Positions 10,641 through 23,796 are shown, counted from the stretch's first letter. The stretch is 64,000 bases of DNA from Aspergillus flavus (GCF_009017415.1 NC_092410.1:1426001-1490000); one strand, 5' to 3'. A program made the numbers and translations. Notes: a model not told the origin generated them from the letters alone.

Positions 10641-13600
10641 CATCCATCACCCTCGGCGCTTACTACCGGACAGCCCTAATCCGTCGTCCGCCCCACTCCG
10701 GACCGGAGCATTCGTATGCACCTACGTAAGTTTGTCGAAGGGGAACAATAAAGTTATCATCTTAGCGAAGCGCCGCAATCTCTGGAGAAAGCAAATGACC
10801 CTGAGGAGAAATGTTGCTGCCTTAGGTTGGTTCCACTGAGATGTGGCTCACAAACGCTGGCTTACGTATGGTCGTATGACGAGCCACAAGGCCAAAACAC
10901 TAAGCTTCGGACTAAGGAAAAGTCTAGATAGGTGTGGAAGCCGACGGTAGGGGTCTGTGTCTCTTTCATTATCTTATTGTGCACAGCACTAGGGCTGCAA
11001 GCAGGATTAAGCTGCAGCGCTTAGCTGTCTCTGCGGTCTTCGATACGTCCTCTGTCAAAATCCTGGCCCCACTCCGTGACGTCTCTGCTTACGTAGCATA
11101 GTATATTTTTCTGTGATGCTTCATAGATTGTTTATCAGATGTTAATGCAAAAGCGAAGGGTCGATGGTGATCTTTGCTGATTTTTCTTCTTATTTCTTCC
11201 CGAATATGCCTTGTTTTCCCGGGGTATACGTATTCCTCATTGTAACAGGAGCCGTCTTGTGATAAGATGGCTGATCTTTCTCTATCCCGTTACAGACGAG
11301 ACCATGAAGGGCATACGCGGAGCACGTACGTATATCGGACTGGGCTATGAGATCTGAAGATACACCCTGGGTGTTGACATATTCCATGCAGTCGCCAATC
11401 GAACTATGTAATCCAAAGAAGTGGGCTGTGAATCCACCGCAGCACCTAATCGCCGAGCCACAGATCCTATGGATCAACGCATTACTAAGGCACCACTATC
11501 TCGAATCCTCGATACATAACTGTACGACTGCAGGAAGTAAAAAGAAGCTAAGGGTAAACGTCGGGAAATACGGCAATTATATCCGAGTCTCGCTGCACGT
11601 CGTCAGTATTTCCAGAATTTCAATACCGTCCGAAGAAACCAAACTCAAAAGTCAAAAATATTCTCCGTTCGCCATTAGACCGGTAACTGAACAGACAATA
11701 CGGACAATAAAAAACAGGGTTTCCCGTCCCAAACTTTCTTCCGGACCCTGAAGATCGTGTGATTGAGTCAGCAGCATTAAGGTCACTGACTCGGTACCCT
11801 AAAAAACCATGTTTCCCATAGACTTAATACCGTCTGATATACTGGAACCCTATCTACCGTCCCACGTTCTGCTAACCCATGGATATGCATCCCCTTCGGG
11901 CCCAAAGTAAACCAACATACAAACCCACCCAAGAAGAAGAGAAAAAAAAAGGAGTAAAAAGCAAAAAAAAAAACAAACAAACACTCTGATACATAACGCT
12001 CCTAGGACCAAAATCCGACATGTCGCATCTGCCAATTGCTAAGCTGTACCAGTCTAGACCCCTCGTGGCTTGTTTCAGGTCCCTCCAAACCTTTTCTGAC
12101 CCCCCATCACTTATCCCAAATTCCTAAAATTCACCTTTCTCCGCACACCCACGGGATCCTTCCGTGAGCTGAGACGGTGATCTAGCCTGAGACGGCCGAT
12201 CGAGCCTTTACCCCAACCGGTTCTCTTCACCATCAACTTAAACGGGAGGTTTAGCCCGGCCATACTATGAATGAAAAGGCGATGATCCTTGCCCTATCAA
12301 AGCCGCAGTTCACGTCATCCCTCGCGCGATATACGCATCTTCTGGGGCTGACATCTACGTATGCACGCATAAGATTTTCTTAAAATAAAGCTAGCCAAAG
12401 AAAAAGAAACGGCATAGCCGAGGGCCCAGTCGCAAGCTTGGGAGGGTTGTTATTGTTGTTGTCGTCGAAGCAAAAGGCGGGATAGAATGAACAAGGGAAC
12501 AAGAGACATTGAGATTGATATCCCCCTGTTCGGTTTGGGTTTTATTCCCTACCTCGTGTTTTCCCGGTCTGCACATCATTGCCGGGATCGGCTAGTGGCT
12601 TGAAGAACTGACGTCTCCAGCTATCTAACTCTACCTCGATGGCTTTTGCCGGTATTGTCGTTCTGTAAGTTGTAATTCAAATAAACGTAAGACTAGTCCA
12701 CTAGGAGTATAAACTGCACGCCACATGAGGCTGTTCTTAACACCGAATCTCACGTTTCGCTCGTCTCAAAGGGGAAGGAGATGAGGGATTGGTCTAGGAT
12801 AGGAAGGGAGGTAAACTAAAGAGAGTAAGAGGAATAGAATAATTAATTTAGTTTCCTTTTTTCAATGGTGTTCTTGCCATTTCTTTGGTTTCTCCATATT
12901 TCATTTGCCCCTACGGAGTACATGCTCTTGGGTTTTGAGAAAAACAGAAGAAAACAAAAGAGAAAGATATTAAGCTACAGGAACTAAACCCAAGTGGTCC
13001 AGGGTTAAAATGTTAAACACAGTGTGTTTCAAGAAATTTGTGAGGTACGGGTGATTTTCGGCAGAAGTGCCGTGGGTTGTTGAATCTGGTATACTATTTC
13101 GTCTTGGTGTAATTTTCGGTCTTGGTCCCCTAATATTTCTCCCCTCGAATCATGAGCCGACAATAAGATTAAGGTCCAATATTAACGACCTAGTCAGTAG
13201 TTCAAGATAAGTTAGAGTTAGGAGATTAAAGCCAAGAAAGGTGCATTAAATAAAAATACTCGGCCGAATAAGAGACAGAGAATAATGAGAAGGAAGATTT
13301 AGTGTAGACTTTCCTAGGTATGTACTTACTCATGGGGTTTTTCCCTGAATCCAACGGCAGTTGAGAACTCCCGTAGGGGAGGAAAAAAAAGAAAGTGCCA
13401 AATCAACCCAAGATCTGGACCTCTCCAGTAATGGTTCCCAGGAGCAAGACGGACCCACCGCTAATGCGCTGACTAAGTGCGCCGGCATTATTAATCGGGG
13501 GAGTCGAATCCCGACGCAGGGACTAGCTCGTCGTCTCATTACATGTCTTGGTATTTTGGCGCTAGGGGATTTACACCCGACATTCCATTGTTGAGGGGTT

Positions 13601-15218
13601 TCCTTTACCCCTCCGCCTCGCATGGCTGCATTGGTGTATGTATATATGTATCATTAGTGATGTAATTTTTTCCCTCTTTGTTCATATTGCACATAACCCA
13701 CTTTAGGCAGAAGATTTTTTCAAACTTGATTGTCGTGTGAGGACTTACCTCAGTTCGGATATCAACGTTCCAGAAGGACAATGAATAAGCGGACATCCAA
13801 CTCGCCGCCTCTTCGGATGTCCGATTCCCCGCTCTTCGCGATACAAATGGATCAGAATACGATATATACGCAGTACACGTTACAGACACCTAAATCATGA
13901 GGTCTCTAATATTACCCTATCGAGTAAACTTAAGAGGCTACACTCCACCAGCTTATGATCTACGGCCGGCTCTCGGCCAGTAGGCATAGTCGGTAGTGAT
14001 AGCGGAACTCCACTTGATCCGGTAATTACAGAAAATAACCTGTCGCTAGTAGATTGGAAAAAATGAAAAAAGAGGGTCAACAAATGTCTTGGTATTTCGC
14101 CTAGTAAACCCAAGGAACGTGGCCGTGTCCATGGGGTCAGTTACCACTTCTGATACGTCGAAACACACTCACACTCACATATACTCCCCCTTCGGATACA
14201 TCCCTGAAAGGGGCCCTAAGGTGTAGCTATTCAGCTACTACTGTAGGGACCAGGATAGTGTTCTATTAGTGTCGAGAAAGACCCCGTGCCAAGGATTAGC
14301 AGTTGGCAAATGGGAAGGGCTTGATTTCTGACTGCGTTGCGGTATGTGTGGCCTTATGCAGGCGTATATTATTAGTACTGTACTTGATACTACCTTGCTC
14401 CGGGGTATCAGCCAATGAATTGGTGGACGGTTGGACATGGATGTTGGAAAGTCAACTTTGCCCCAGGGCTGTACTTATATTAGTAGATGCTACCCTATGC
14501 ATATTGGAAGTAGGGCAGGACTGTCCAGAGTGATCATAAGGAGGCCGGGGGTTAAACGAGCGTCGATCAACAATCATTCCGCGGGACTAATGGTGCATCA
14601 GCCGGTTTCTCGGGACTTGTCCGTGCTGTCAGCGTCCATGTATGTAGACACATGATCAATGCAATATGGATGTCTTTTGCAGAACTGTAGGGAAGGGAAG
14701 GTTTGCTTCAAGCAAGCTGAGAAGGATTGTTCCGAGACGTGCATAACTATTACTCAATCTTTGCTCTGCACTGCCGTATAATGATATGCCCTGCGAATGA
14801 CAAACATTATCAATCCTGCATACCCTAAGCCTACTTTCTGAATGGCCGGTTGCCGCAACCGACTTGTTTAGTATAAGCACCCCCTCTCTTAGCCAACGGA
14901 AGCTCACGGGAACGATTTTGAGGCGAGGAAAACTAAAAAGTTTATCAAGAACATCACCAAATAAACCCACCAAAAAAAAAAAAAGAAAAATAGGGCATAA
15001 AACCGAGGTACTCGACATATGAGGAATGAAGAGGCGCCTCGGAACCTAATCGCTGGATCCGGACGACATCCTGACGTTGACCTGGGGATGAACGCGTATG
15101 ACCAGGAGCGCCCGATACCCTGCTAGGGTTAGTATGGAGCCGGCGCACGCCGTATAAGGATAGCCACCCAACGTTGCATACGTAGATAATGTGTCCTTCT
15201 CCGCAGAGGGGAAACATG

Positions 15219-15234
15219 TACTCCGTACGGAGTA
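15219..15234. repeat. Perfect 16-bp palindrome TACTCCGTACGGAGTA
   Basis: The sequence equals its own reverse complement. Half-sites (TACTCCGTA or TACGGAGTA) recur at 2686, 12912, 16237, 57565 and 58867, always outside genes. Confidence 0.7.
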
Positions 15235-15727
15235 ACTACAGGGCTAAGCATTGGCGATGATGAAGATTGTGTATATCATCTTCCGGCCCGGCGCTAATAG
15301 GGAGAAAAGAGCTTACTCGGAATATGGCAATCTTTATCAATGTTGATGCCTAGGGTGGAGTGAGCTAAGAGGAGACAGGATTGTGGATAGGTGGGTTTAT
15401 AGAGAATGGTGTGGCACAGGGTTGGCTGGGGTTCGTCGTTGACGACGTTTGACAACACGTATGCGTGCTAAGCTGTGGGAAGCGATTCAGGATGAGCAGG
15501 CCATATCTCGATAACGCATGCTAAGAAGGCCTTAGCGTGCTTGTTATGGGTCAGATGGGGAGGGGACCGGAGACATACTAGTAGCTTGCTAGCCATGCAC
15601 TTGAGGCGCCATGAGCGAATCCTATGCTATTGTTTTTGAAATTAAATCCTACTCCTGCTACTAAGTGAAACTTTTGATGGTTTCGAAGGACAACCCAGGG
15701 ACCAGAAGACGGGTGTGAAAAATTGAT

Positions 15728-15772
15728 AAAAAAAAAAAAATAAAAATAAAAATAAAATAAAATAAAATAAAA
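15728..15772. repeat. A-rich simple repeat (AAAAT)n
   Basis: A run of A is followed by AAAAAT and AAAAT units. It sits at the 3' side, in minus orientation, of a weak box-B-like sequence (GGTTCTATCCC), similar to the arrangement at 10549-10640. Confidence 0.6.
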
Positions 15773-17815
15773 TCACTGGATATCTGCAAGGGATAGAACC
15801 ACGTTTTCGAGAGGTTCGCTGGTTTTAGCCTGAGAGACTGAAGTCGTCCCGGTTGCTGATTCGCTCCCTCGCTATGTTCTATACACATATATTAGTAGGA
15901 TGTACAATTTGTATGTACCGTCTAACGTTTCAGTATACCCCTCGTGCTTTCTTTTTCCTTCTCGATCGTGAATTTCCATTTGCCACTACTCAAACCGCAA
16001 TCGATGGCCGCTGCAATAGTGCAAATAGTTCACAGCTTAAGGTCTGCCTCCGATGTCGTCGTCCTCGGTGGAACGAAGGCAGTGTTTTCCAGAATATCGG
16101 AGGGGATAATATCCGTTGTACATACGTTAACATCAAGCGAATCAGAATTGAAGGAAATATCCAGAAGTGGATAGGTACATCGGCCGATCTCCACTTAATG
16201 AACTCCATAGTACCGGTATAATACGGTTACGGTACCTACTCCGTAAGCCGAAGCCTCGTACCGAGAGCCCTAAACCCGAGACGGACGGGTCGTCCTCTAT
16301 CTGATGTGGATTAAAAAAGCCCACTAGAACAATCTTGAAAATAAACTATCTCCTCAGGCAACAGAAGAAATGCAGGGTCTATTTTGACATTCAAGAGGAA
16401 ACGATAAAAATGTATATTTATCCAGTCACTTACACATTGGGATTTGACAGCCCGCATCACTAGACATCATAGCTAATGCAGGATATAGTAGAACCACGGT
16501 TTATATCACACCGTGGCTAAAAGCTTGTCCGTAGGCTCTTCTGGGGACGTGATGAGAGGGCGCCTTACCAGGATGGGTAACGATGGGCATGATTGCTGTC
16601 TCGGCAGCACGAGTGCTTGATGGATTGTGCTCTCAACAATAGGCTGTAGATCTAGTGTCAGCGTGGAATCTATAAAAAGGTCAGACATTGGCTATTGTTC
16701 TTAGTTTAGATATTTCCGGTGCTATTTTGGATTTCGACGTTTTCATGGTTCATTGAAATATTGAGATATTGAACTCCAGAATAAAAGAAACCTTTTTCGG
16801 TGTTGGCTGTCCCTGATCCAGAACCATACGGCATGTATGTAATCTCAATACATAGTAGAGTTCACACCGGTGCAGGAACTAAAAGTGACGAGAAGAGCAC
16901 TTATTTCGGGAATCCCTGGAAAGCTCACTGTATCTAGTGGTTAGCGTAATACTACCATGCGTCTTCCATTTTAATGAACACTATTTTCCTTATTTTAATT
17001 TTCCGTTAATTAATTACAACAGTCAATAGTGCAAAATCGTGCATTAGAGGCATCGTACGAAAAGTGATATCAATCCAGATATTGATCAAGGACAGGGTCA
17101 TTAAACACTAAAACTCGGCGCCTTTTACCGTTCTCATGTTAACCTTCAACCCAAACATACCTCTAGGATACATACGATCTGCAGTAGCATATGTATATTT
17201 GGTTCTCCAAGAAACAATACCGGATAGAAATCATTAAACGATATGACAGAAAAGTGTTTCAATGAAGCAGCTGACGACAAGAACACGTACCAGTCAGGGG
17301 TCTAGTTTACTTTAGATCGGATTATACTACTTGGATGGGGAGTAGTTAGAGGGGCTTTCGGGCCCTGACCGGGGGCGTTGGTCCCTTTCCACAATGGGTA
17401 TCCTGACGAAAAAGATGATGATAATGACCCATCAAGTGGACGAAGATGTTAGAGACTGGGTAAATATAGTACCGGAGAGAGCAAAGCCACCCTTCTGGCT
17501 GGAGCGGAGTGGCTGCCCCGATGAAAGGATTTGGAGTTAGCGGACGGAGTTTACTGCAAAATGGTAAGGGTAAGGATTGTAAGGAACGCCCTGCCATTAA
17601 TGACTGGGTCCCAGAAGTTTACTAGTGCCGGGTGTTGGTAGTACCTCTCGGAATTACTACCATTTGAATGTTAAATTGTTAGAGTTCATGAATTGCTTGA
17701 ATTTTTTATTTTGTATTTTTATTAAATTTATTTATTTATTTTTTTGATTTTCGGGACTCCGAGACCCAGCAGGAAAATTAACTGTTAACTGGCGAAGGGC
17801 AAGATTTCTGGTTGT

Positions 17816-17816
<1 letters not shown>

Positions 17817-17850
<34 letters not shown>

Positions 17851-17942
17851 AATATCTGTATTTATTATTTTCAGATATTTCCCCCTATCGTACTAAAAGA
17901 ATATGGGATTACAGCAAGTGAAAAAAAAAAAAAAAAAAAAAA
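17817..17942. repeat. T33 tract and A22 tract 71 nt apart
   Basis: Uninterrupted T from 17817 to 17849 and A from 17921 to 17942 flank a 71-nt segment. Inside it AATATCTG and CAGATATT form an 8-bp inverted repeat. A transcript could fold the two tracts together. Confidence 0.7.
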
Positions 17943-18329
17943 GCTCATGAAATTTTTATACTTTTTTATTATTCTTTTCTTTTCCTTTTTTTGTTCATTA
18001 TTTTTTAAATTACACTGGTCCCAACAAGACTCTGGGCAGACCCTTGGCCCCCTCTAAGAGAACAAATCCAAGGATTCCATGAACAGACTATTAGTGGTGG
18101 TCTAGTATTATTCTAATTATTATTACTTCTATTTTTTTAATTCTACAAATGAATGATGCCTACCACGGATCCACCAGGACTGGAGAACTAACTAGTGTCG
18201 TGGACACCCTCGAACGCTAACTAACTGGTTCGCTAGCACAGCGACTAAGTAACTGACTGACTGACTTGACTGAGATGGCCAGAGCTTCTGGAGAGACCCT
18301 GGACAGGTTTCAAGATGCTGCTACTTCTT

Positions 18330-18560
18330 CCTCTTATTCTTTTACTTCTCGTCCCTTTTTTCTTTTTCTTTTTTCCTTTTTCATTTTTTCTTTTTTTTTC
18401 CCTCTTCTCTCTTTATCATTTGTCGTTCTTCCTCATTTGCTTCTACATTTATTTCTCTTCCCATTCGCCTTCTCCTCTTCTTTCATCCTCTATCCCAATT
18501 CTCTTCTTCCAAATCTTCAATTCTCTCCTTCGCCGTTCCCCTCTCCTAACTAGATAAGCG
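18330..18560 (+). promoter_or_regulatory. Pyrimidine-rich region upstream of the C2H2 factor
   Basis: The plus strand is almost all C and T over about 230 nt, the typical leader/promoter composition of expressed Aspergillus-type genes. The start codon lies about 800 nt further on, so a long or spliced 5' leader is likely. Confidence 0.4.
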
Positions 18561-19362
18561 TCTATCTTAGCACTGCTTTTCTTTCCTTTCCTTCAATCGC
18601 CCCTTTATCGATCAACACCTATCAAATCACCCATCACATCTATATCATATTTGACGATCTCCTCTTCCCAACATCAATATCCGGGTGCAATCTCATCGCT
18701 CAATCCGGCTTTGGTGGTCCTCGACTTACTCATCTCGCTATTTTTCTTGGCCCCGGCACTTCTCTGGAAGATAGTTGCTAGGGCTTATACCTGTCTGGGT
18801 GTTGATCTAATTCTCCTCTATCTTCTGATCATTCCTTCATAACGCAACTCCGCAAAACGACCGGTTCTATTCTCAACTCCCATTAAGAATCGTTTTTTCA
18901 TCTGTCACCTATCGGAAGTGATCGGTGGCGGGTGGCGTCAACTATAGAGAGGAAAAGGAACATTTCTAAATCGTCTGTCAACGCCATCGTCCAGTCTTAA
19001 GGAGTGGATCAGTCGGGCCTTTTTTTTATTATCCAGAACGTGGCAGGAGTTCTCGGGGTTCTGTCCGGTCAAAATCGACTACTTCGCCAAGGAGGCCGAG
19101 TTCCACTGGGGTTTTGTCAGATCTGCATCTAAGTAGCTGGCAATAAATCTGGTGCATGTTACACGAAGAAAGGACAAACATCCTCGAAGACCTTTTCGTG
19201 AGTACTCCCGTTTGATACCTTTTCTTTCTATCTTGGGTCCTCTTGGAAGTCAGGATCACAGATCCCTGTTTCATCCAAAGTTACCAAAGAAGGATGCAAA
19301 AAGAAACATTTCAGCTAACAGTACCAAAAATCGTTCGATACCAGATATTTCTAGCGTAAAAA

Positions 19363-20163
19363 ATGGCTAGCTGCAAGGCAGGCTTCGTGTCTATATTAAA
19401 CAATGATGACAACCCGTCATTCACAGTGCGATCAAGCCCCCGTTTATGCAGACACCACTCTACTTCATCATACCCGTATCCCTCAGAGCCACGACGAGAG
19501 GCATCAAACTCATACTATCGCTATGGGTATGCCCATTCAGACTCCTTCCCAGTGAACCGGCAACAGTTCGATTCCGTGTCGGACGCCGCGCAGCCCACGT
19601 CCCCTGGATCGTCGGACTGCTCTTACGACTACATGAGCGCCGGATCCAGTTATTACTATCAGCCTAATCGTCAGGAACCCCATAGTTACCAAGCGCCGAC
19701 AACGGGAACCGCGATGACAACTGCTGAGAAAAGGCTCAGCGCTAACAGCGTGTCTGACCCTCCCTCCCCACCAGCATCCATCAGTGGATCCAGAGATGCA
19801 ATGGCAACCAAGGTAAACCGAAAGAACAAATACCCATGCCCGTTTGCTGCTAGTCACAACTGTTCCGCTACCTTCACCACCTCGGGACATGCGGCGCGCC
19901 ATGGAAAGAAGCACACTGGCGAAAAAAGCGTACACTGTCCGATTTGCAACAAGGCTTTCACCCGAAAGGATAATATGAAGCAGCATATTCGAACTCATCG
20001 GACACACTCTGAAGACCGGCCAACGGGTGTGACGGAGAAGGACACTGATGCAAGTAACCGGTGGCGCGTAAGGAGGGACAGCCCCTTGTACAACCACCAC
20101 CGATCCTCGAGCCAGTCCCAAATGGATGGGAATGCCTACGACAGCATGAGAACTATGAGATGA
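19363..20163 (+). CDS. C2H2 zinc-finger transcription factor with two C-terminal fingers (Nrg1/FlbC-like subfamily)
   Basis: A single exon of 266 residues starts at an ATG in AAAATGG context. The first 150 residues are Ser/Tyr/Pro-rich and disordered, as in activation or repression regions. Two fingers follow: C159 x7 C167 x12 H180 x3 H184, containing TTSGHAARH, and C192 x2 C195 x12 H208 x3 H212, containing FTRKDNMKQHIRTH, joined by an HTGEKSV linker. The TTSGHxARH core is shared with yeast Nrg1/Nrg2 glucose repressors and, as I recall it, with the Aspergillus conidiation factor FlbC. I cannot tell ortholog from paralog. It should be nuclear and sequence-specific. The long gene-free upstream region is typical of developmental regulators. 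An upstream coding exon was looked for and not found. Confidence 0.82.
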   Translation: MASCKAGFVSILNNDDNPSFTVRSSPRLCRHHSTSSYPYPSEPRREASNSYYRYGYAHSDSFPVNRQQFDSVSDAAQPTSPGSSDCSYDYMSAGSSYYYQPNRQEPHSYQAPTTGTAMTTAEKRLSANSVSDPPSPPASISGSRDAMATKVNRKNKYPCPFAASHNCSATFTTSGHAARHGKKHTGEKSVHCPICNKAFTRKDNMKQHIRTHRTHSEDRPTGVTEKDTDASNRWRVRRDSPLYNHHRSSSQSQMDGNAYDSMRTMR

Positions 20164-21910
20164 GCGCAAGTGACTGTGTCAGCGTTCGCGGCCACTTGAA
20201 ACGATATCATCATGAATTTGATGAGAAACATATATGAAACAACCGAGCCTTTTAGCAATATCCCAGATTAGGGCAGTTGCGAGAGGTCACCCCTCCGCCA
20301 TTCTTTGCCCTGTACTTGCTCTTCTTTTCCTTTATCATTTTTCATGATCCACGGATGGTCTTCGATCTTCCCATGTTGGAGCATCTCGCCAGGCGGTGAG
20401 GGTGACTGCTGTGCGGCACTCTCACGGTCACCGGTTTAAGTTCTACCGTCTGAAAATGGCGGATAGAATTGGGATAGAATGGTTTTACCATGATATGAAC
20501 AGACGACTGGCCGGGCAGCAAAAGTCCGCATTTTCACATCTGTATACCATTTGGAGAGGGCTATTACTTTGTCCAATTTTTTTTTTCTATTCTCTTTATT
20601 CTTTGGCATTTCTCTTTTTTGATGTCTGTTTTGAGTCTATTGCATGGCTATTTTGGATCAGCTTATAAGCGTTGTTTTTGTCTTTAGGGTTTTCTTTTTT
20701 TTTCCATTTTTCTTCTTTGTGACACGAGAAGTTCTAAGTTACGGCCAAGAAAGCCTTTTCTTTTCTTTTCTTTTCTTATTTTTGACATGTATAGTATACC
20801 AACGAGGTTAGGGGTCCATTGTGTAAGAGACCATGTCACATTGAAACGTGAATGAACTGATTGATGTCCATACTGGAACGATTGTCTGCCGGCGAGCGTA
20901 AATTCAAGTAGTACGGTACAGGCGAGACATGCCACGGAGATACCCCTACCGATCGATGGTTGAGCAGCTTGTGAATCACTGAGACCCCCAGGACAAACAA
21001 GGTTGAACCACGGCACGCAGCCTGAAACCATGGTTGTCAAACCAGTCGTCGGTCTAGGTCAGGAACAGATGGGTCCATCTATGGAGCCCGATGGGATGGA
21101 GCTTGGCCTGATGTGCCGAGAGCCTCGACGAGGCGTAACGTGTTAAGGCGGACAATCGTCGCTTCTCTTCATGCTGATTGAATGAATGAGGAATTGAGGC
21201 GATGCGACGTGATGTCACTCCCGATTGTGTGTCTTTAATTTGAGGTCTTGAAATTGCCAAATCAAAAGATGATTGAACGTGATCGGGTTAGTCATGCATG
21301 ACGGGTGGATCGCTGCCCAAGGCCCCAAACGGGTAAAGTGTTGTCCTCAGGTACCCATGCGAAAGGTACAGTTACTACAGTAGTATTTTCAGGTGCGCAT
21401 CAAATAGGGTCCGGCTCCACTGCTTCACTACCACTCTACTTGTGTGCTCTACTACTACTACTCTCTACACGGGTGAAGGGAACGCATGAAACACATCGAT
21501 CACGATCCCTTTTAGCCGGACGGCTTATACCTCGAAGATCGAGCTTGGACCGTTTCAGCCTTACTTGAGCGAAACAGCGAATCATTCTATTAATACTACT
21601 GGACTGTCTATTTAATCCTGTCAGGCTCAGAAGAGGTACCGCCCATACGTCACTGACGTGCAGGTGCCCCGCCTCTTGCCACAACCTCTCCCGTGCCAAT
21701 CTTCTTGTTTTCTTTTTGCATCTTCTTTCTTACTTATTACTTCCTTTCTCCCTCTTCAATCTACGTCTCATTTGTCTCACTTTCTCTTTTTCTTCCCCTA
21801 AGCTTACTTAAATTCTTTTCCCCCAAATCGTTGAACTTTGTTGTTGACTTCTCCTGTATGATCGTCACCCCCACCGGTCTAGAGTTTGTCTTCCCACTCT
21901 AGCCAAAACA
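20164..21910. other. Intergenic region with promoter of the DUF3824 gene
   Basis: No gene was seen. A TTTTC repeat lies at about 20755-20777. The 200 nt before 21911 are strongly pyrimidine-rich and probably form the promoter and leader of the following gene. Confidence 0.5.
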
Positions 21911-23796
21911 ATGGCGTACTACGACGAAAGTCACTACCATTCCCCTCGCGATCGCTATGCGCGCCCATCAAGCGTCTACTCACAAGACTATTACTCCGGT
22001 GATGGTCCCTACAGTAGCAGTCGCCACGAAGCGGGCGTCGTCCGTCGGCGCGACGGGAGCAACGAATCTCTTCCAGGAGATTATGGCTACGAATATGGAT
22101 ATGGTCTACCCCCGCAGTCTCGCCGCTCCAGGGTTTCCACCGTCCAAGAAGGTGTGCACAGGTCCCACTCCATGGGTGGCCGTGGTTCATATTATGATGA
22201 TCCCGACTATCATCATTCGCGCCATAGTCGTCGTTCGAAACGTTATGATTACGAAGATCCACGTATGTAGTCTGTTTCTTGGGAGTAAAAAAAGGCCCAT
22301 ATAGTGTGGCTGGGGCATCCTCAACTAATCTTGCTGCAACAGGTGACCGTTACAGGCGCTCGCAGCGTTCTCCGTCTAGCAGCCGATCGCCTCCTCCCCG
22401 CAGGCGCCGCAAATCTCTCTCAGAGCAGGCTATGGAAGCCCTAGGCATAGGTTCCTCTGCCTCCTCAGCCTCCAAGCATCACGAGCACCGTCGCGGGCGT
22501 TCCCATGGCCACCATAGCAGGTCCTACTCTTATTCACCCTCTCCGACTCGGAGCAGAAGCCGTCATCGCCGGGATCGGAGTGAGCAGCGAATTGCACAAG
22601 CCATGAAAGCAGCTCTGACTGCAGGCGCAGTGGAAGCTTATCGTGTGCGCAAAGAACCCGGCGACTGGACGGGCGCAAAAGGCAAACGGATTCTCACTGC
22701 CGCTTTGACAGCGGGTGGTACTGATGGAATCGTGGATCGGGACCCTAGCAAACATTCCAAGCGCCACATTATCGAGTCTACCCTGGCAGGTCTGGCTGCG
22801 AACCATTTTGTAAACGGCCCTCGGTCTCGCTCACGGTCCAAGTCTCGAGGCCGCGAAAAGAGTAAGAGTAAACTGCCTGATCTTGCCGCCGCTGGAGCCT
22901 TGGCCGCTGCTGGGAAGGAAGCGTATAGTCGGTTTCGGTCCAGGTCCCGTCCACGTGGTCGGTCTCACTCACGGGACAGCGAGGACGATTCTCCGCGCCG
23001 GCCCAGAAGGCGGAGTAAGAGCGTTTCCGACTATATCAACCGGGGCATGGAAGCGCTAGGCCTTGAAAACAAGGATAAAGACAAAGACGACCGGAGACGA
23101 CATCACGATCGACCCTCTCGCCGGGATGACTACTCAGACTATGACTCGGATAGCGAATACGGATCTAGGCACCATGGGAGCTCAAGACGGACTCGGCATT
23201 CCAGAGATGTAGGTCGATCTCTAAACCCTGATAGTAATCATTCGCCATCCTCCCACAGTAGGTCCGGAGCCACAGGCGAGGAAGGCCACACTTACCACCA
23301 GGACCATTACTCAAACTCGGATAAGGATTCTGACCTTGGAAGCAGTACCGATGAGGAGCACCAGCACAAAAAGATGACGCGGAAGATGCTCCTAACTACC
23401 GGTCTAGCCACTGTAGCAACCATCCACGCCGCCCACGGTTTACACGGAAGCATGGAAAAGCACAAGAAACGCGTCAAAATGGTTAAGGAGGGCGATATGT
23501 CCCCCGAAGAAGCACGCAAACTCAGAGTGAAAAACAATCTTGTCGACGCCGCGAGTGTAGGTCTCGCAACGCTAGGCATCAAAGGTGCAGTCGACGAATG
23601 GCGACACGTCGACCATATGCGCAAGGAGCGCAAAGATTTCCGGAAATTGTGCGATTCGAGACGAGAACGCCGTCGAGCTCAAAGTTACGGAGCCGCACCA
23701 CGCCGTTACACGATGTACCCCGACGAAATCGAAGAATATCCTCCCTCTCAGCATGGATCGAGAGGTCGGTCTATGTCGGTAGCCCAAGAAGTATGA
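21911..23796 (+). CDS. DUF3824-type Arg/Ser/Tyr-rich protein
   Basis: Two exons, 21911-22262 and 22343-23796, with a GTATGT donor and a CAACAG acceptor, give 601 residues. The N-terminus is Tyr/Ser/Arg-rich (MAYYDESHYHSPRDRYARPS). The middle carries SR-like stretches (SRSRHRRDRS, RSRSRSKSRGRE) between short alanine-rich helices such as AQAMKAALTAGAVEAYRVRK and LAAAGALAAAGKEAY. These are the repeated units typical of fungal DUF3824 proteins. A more conserved-looking C-terminal part (residues about 365-470) includes TRKMLLTTGLATVATIHAAHG and LGIKGAVDEWRHV. Members are widespread in filamentous fungi, but no biochemical role is established to my knowledge. Low complexity makes domain limits uncertain. 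Stopping before the intron would leave 119 residues, so the spliced form is clearly better. Confidence 0.82.

Larger units (their letters stand above)
9621..19362. other. Long gene-free region upstream of the C2H2 factor
   Basis: Over nearly 10 kb no frame carries a recognisable domain or a convincing splice model. The sequence is not strongly AT-rich and shows no obvious transposon coding. It contains several A-rich or T-rich tracts, tRNA-like fragments, a perfect 16-bp palindrome and pyrimidine-rich DNA just before the gene at 19363. Much of the right part may be promoter, 5' leader or a non-coding transcript of that gene. Confidence 0.55.

Noticed and set aside
11347..11751. 134-codon open frame on the plus strand in the gene-poor region
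   Set aside because: It starts with an ATG, but composition looks random, there is no domain, no hydrophobic leader and no splice partner; a frame this long is expected occasionally in 12 kb.
13450..13525. tRNA-like motifs on both strands (CACTTAGTCAGCGCATTAGC minus; GAGTCGAATCCCGAC plus)
   Set aside because: The D-arm-like and T-arm-like pieces are on opposite strands or wrongly ordered, and no cloverleaf can be drawn.
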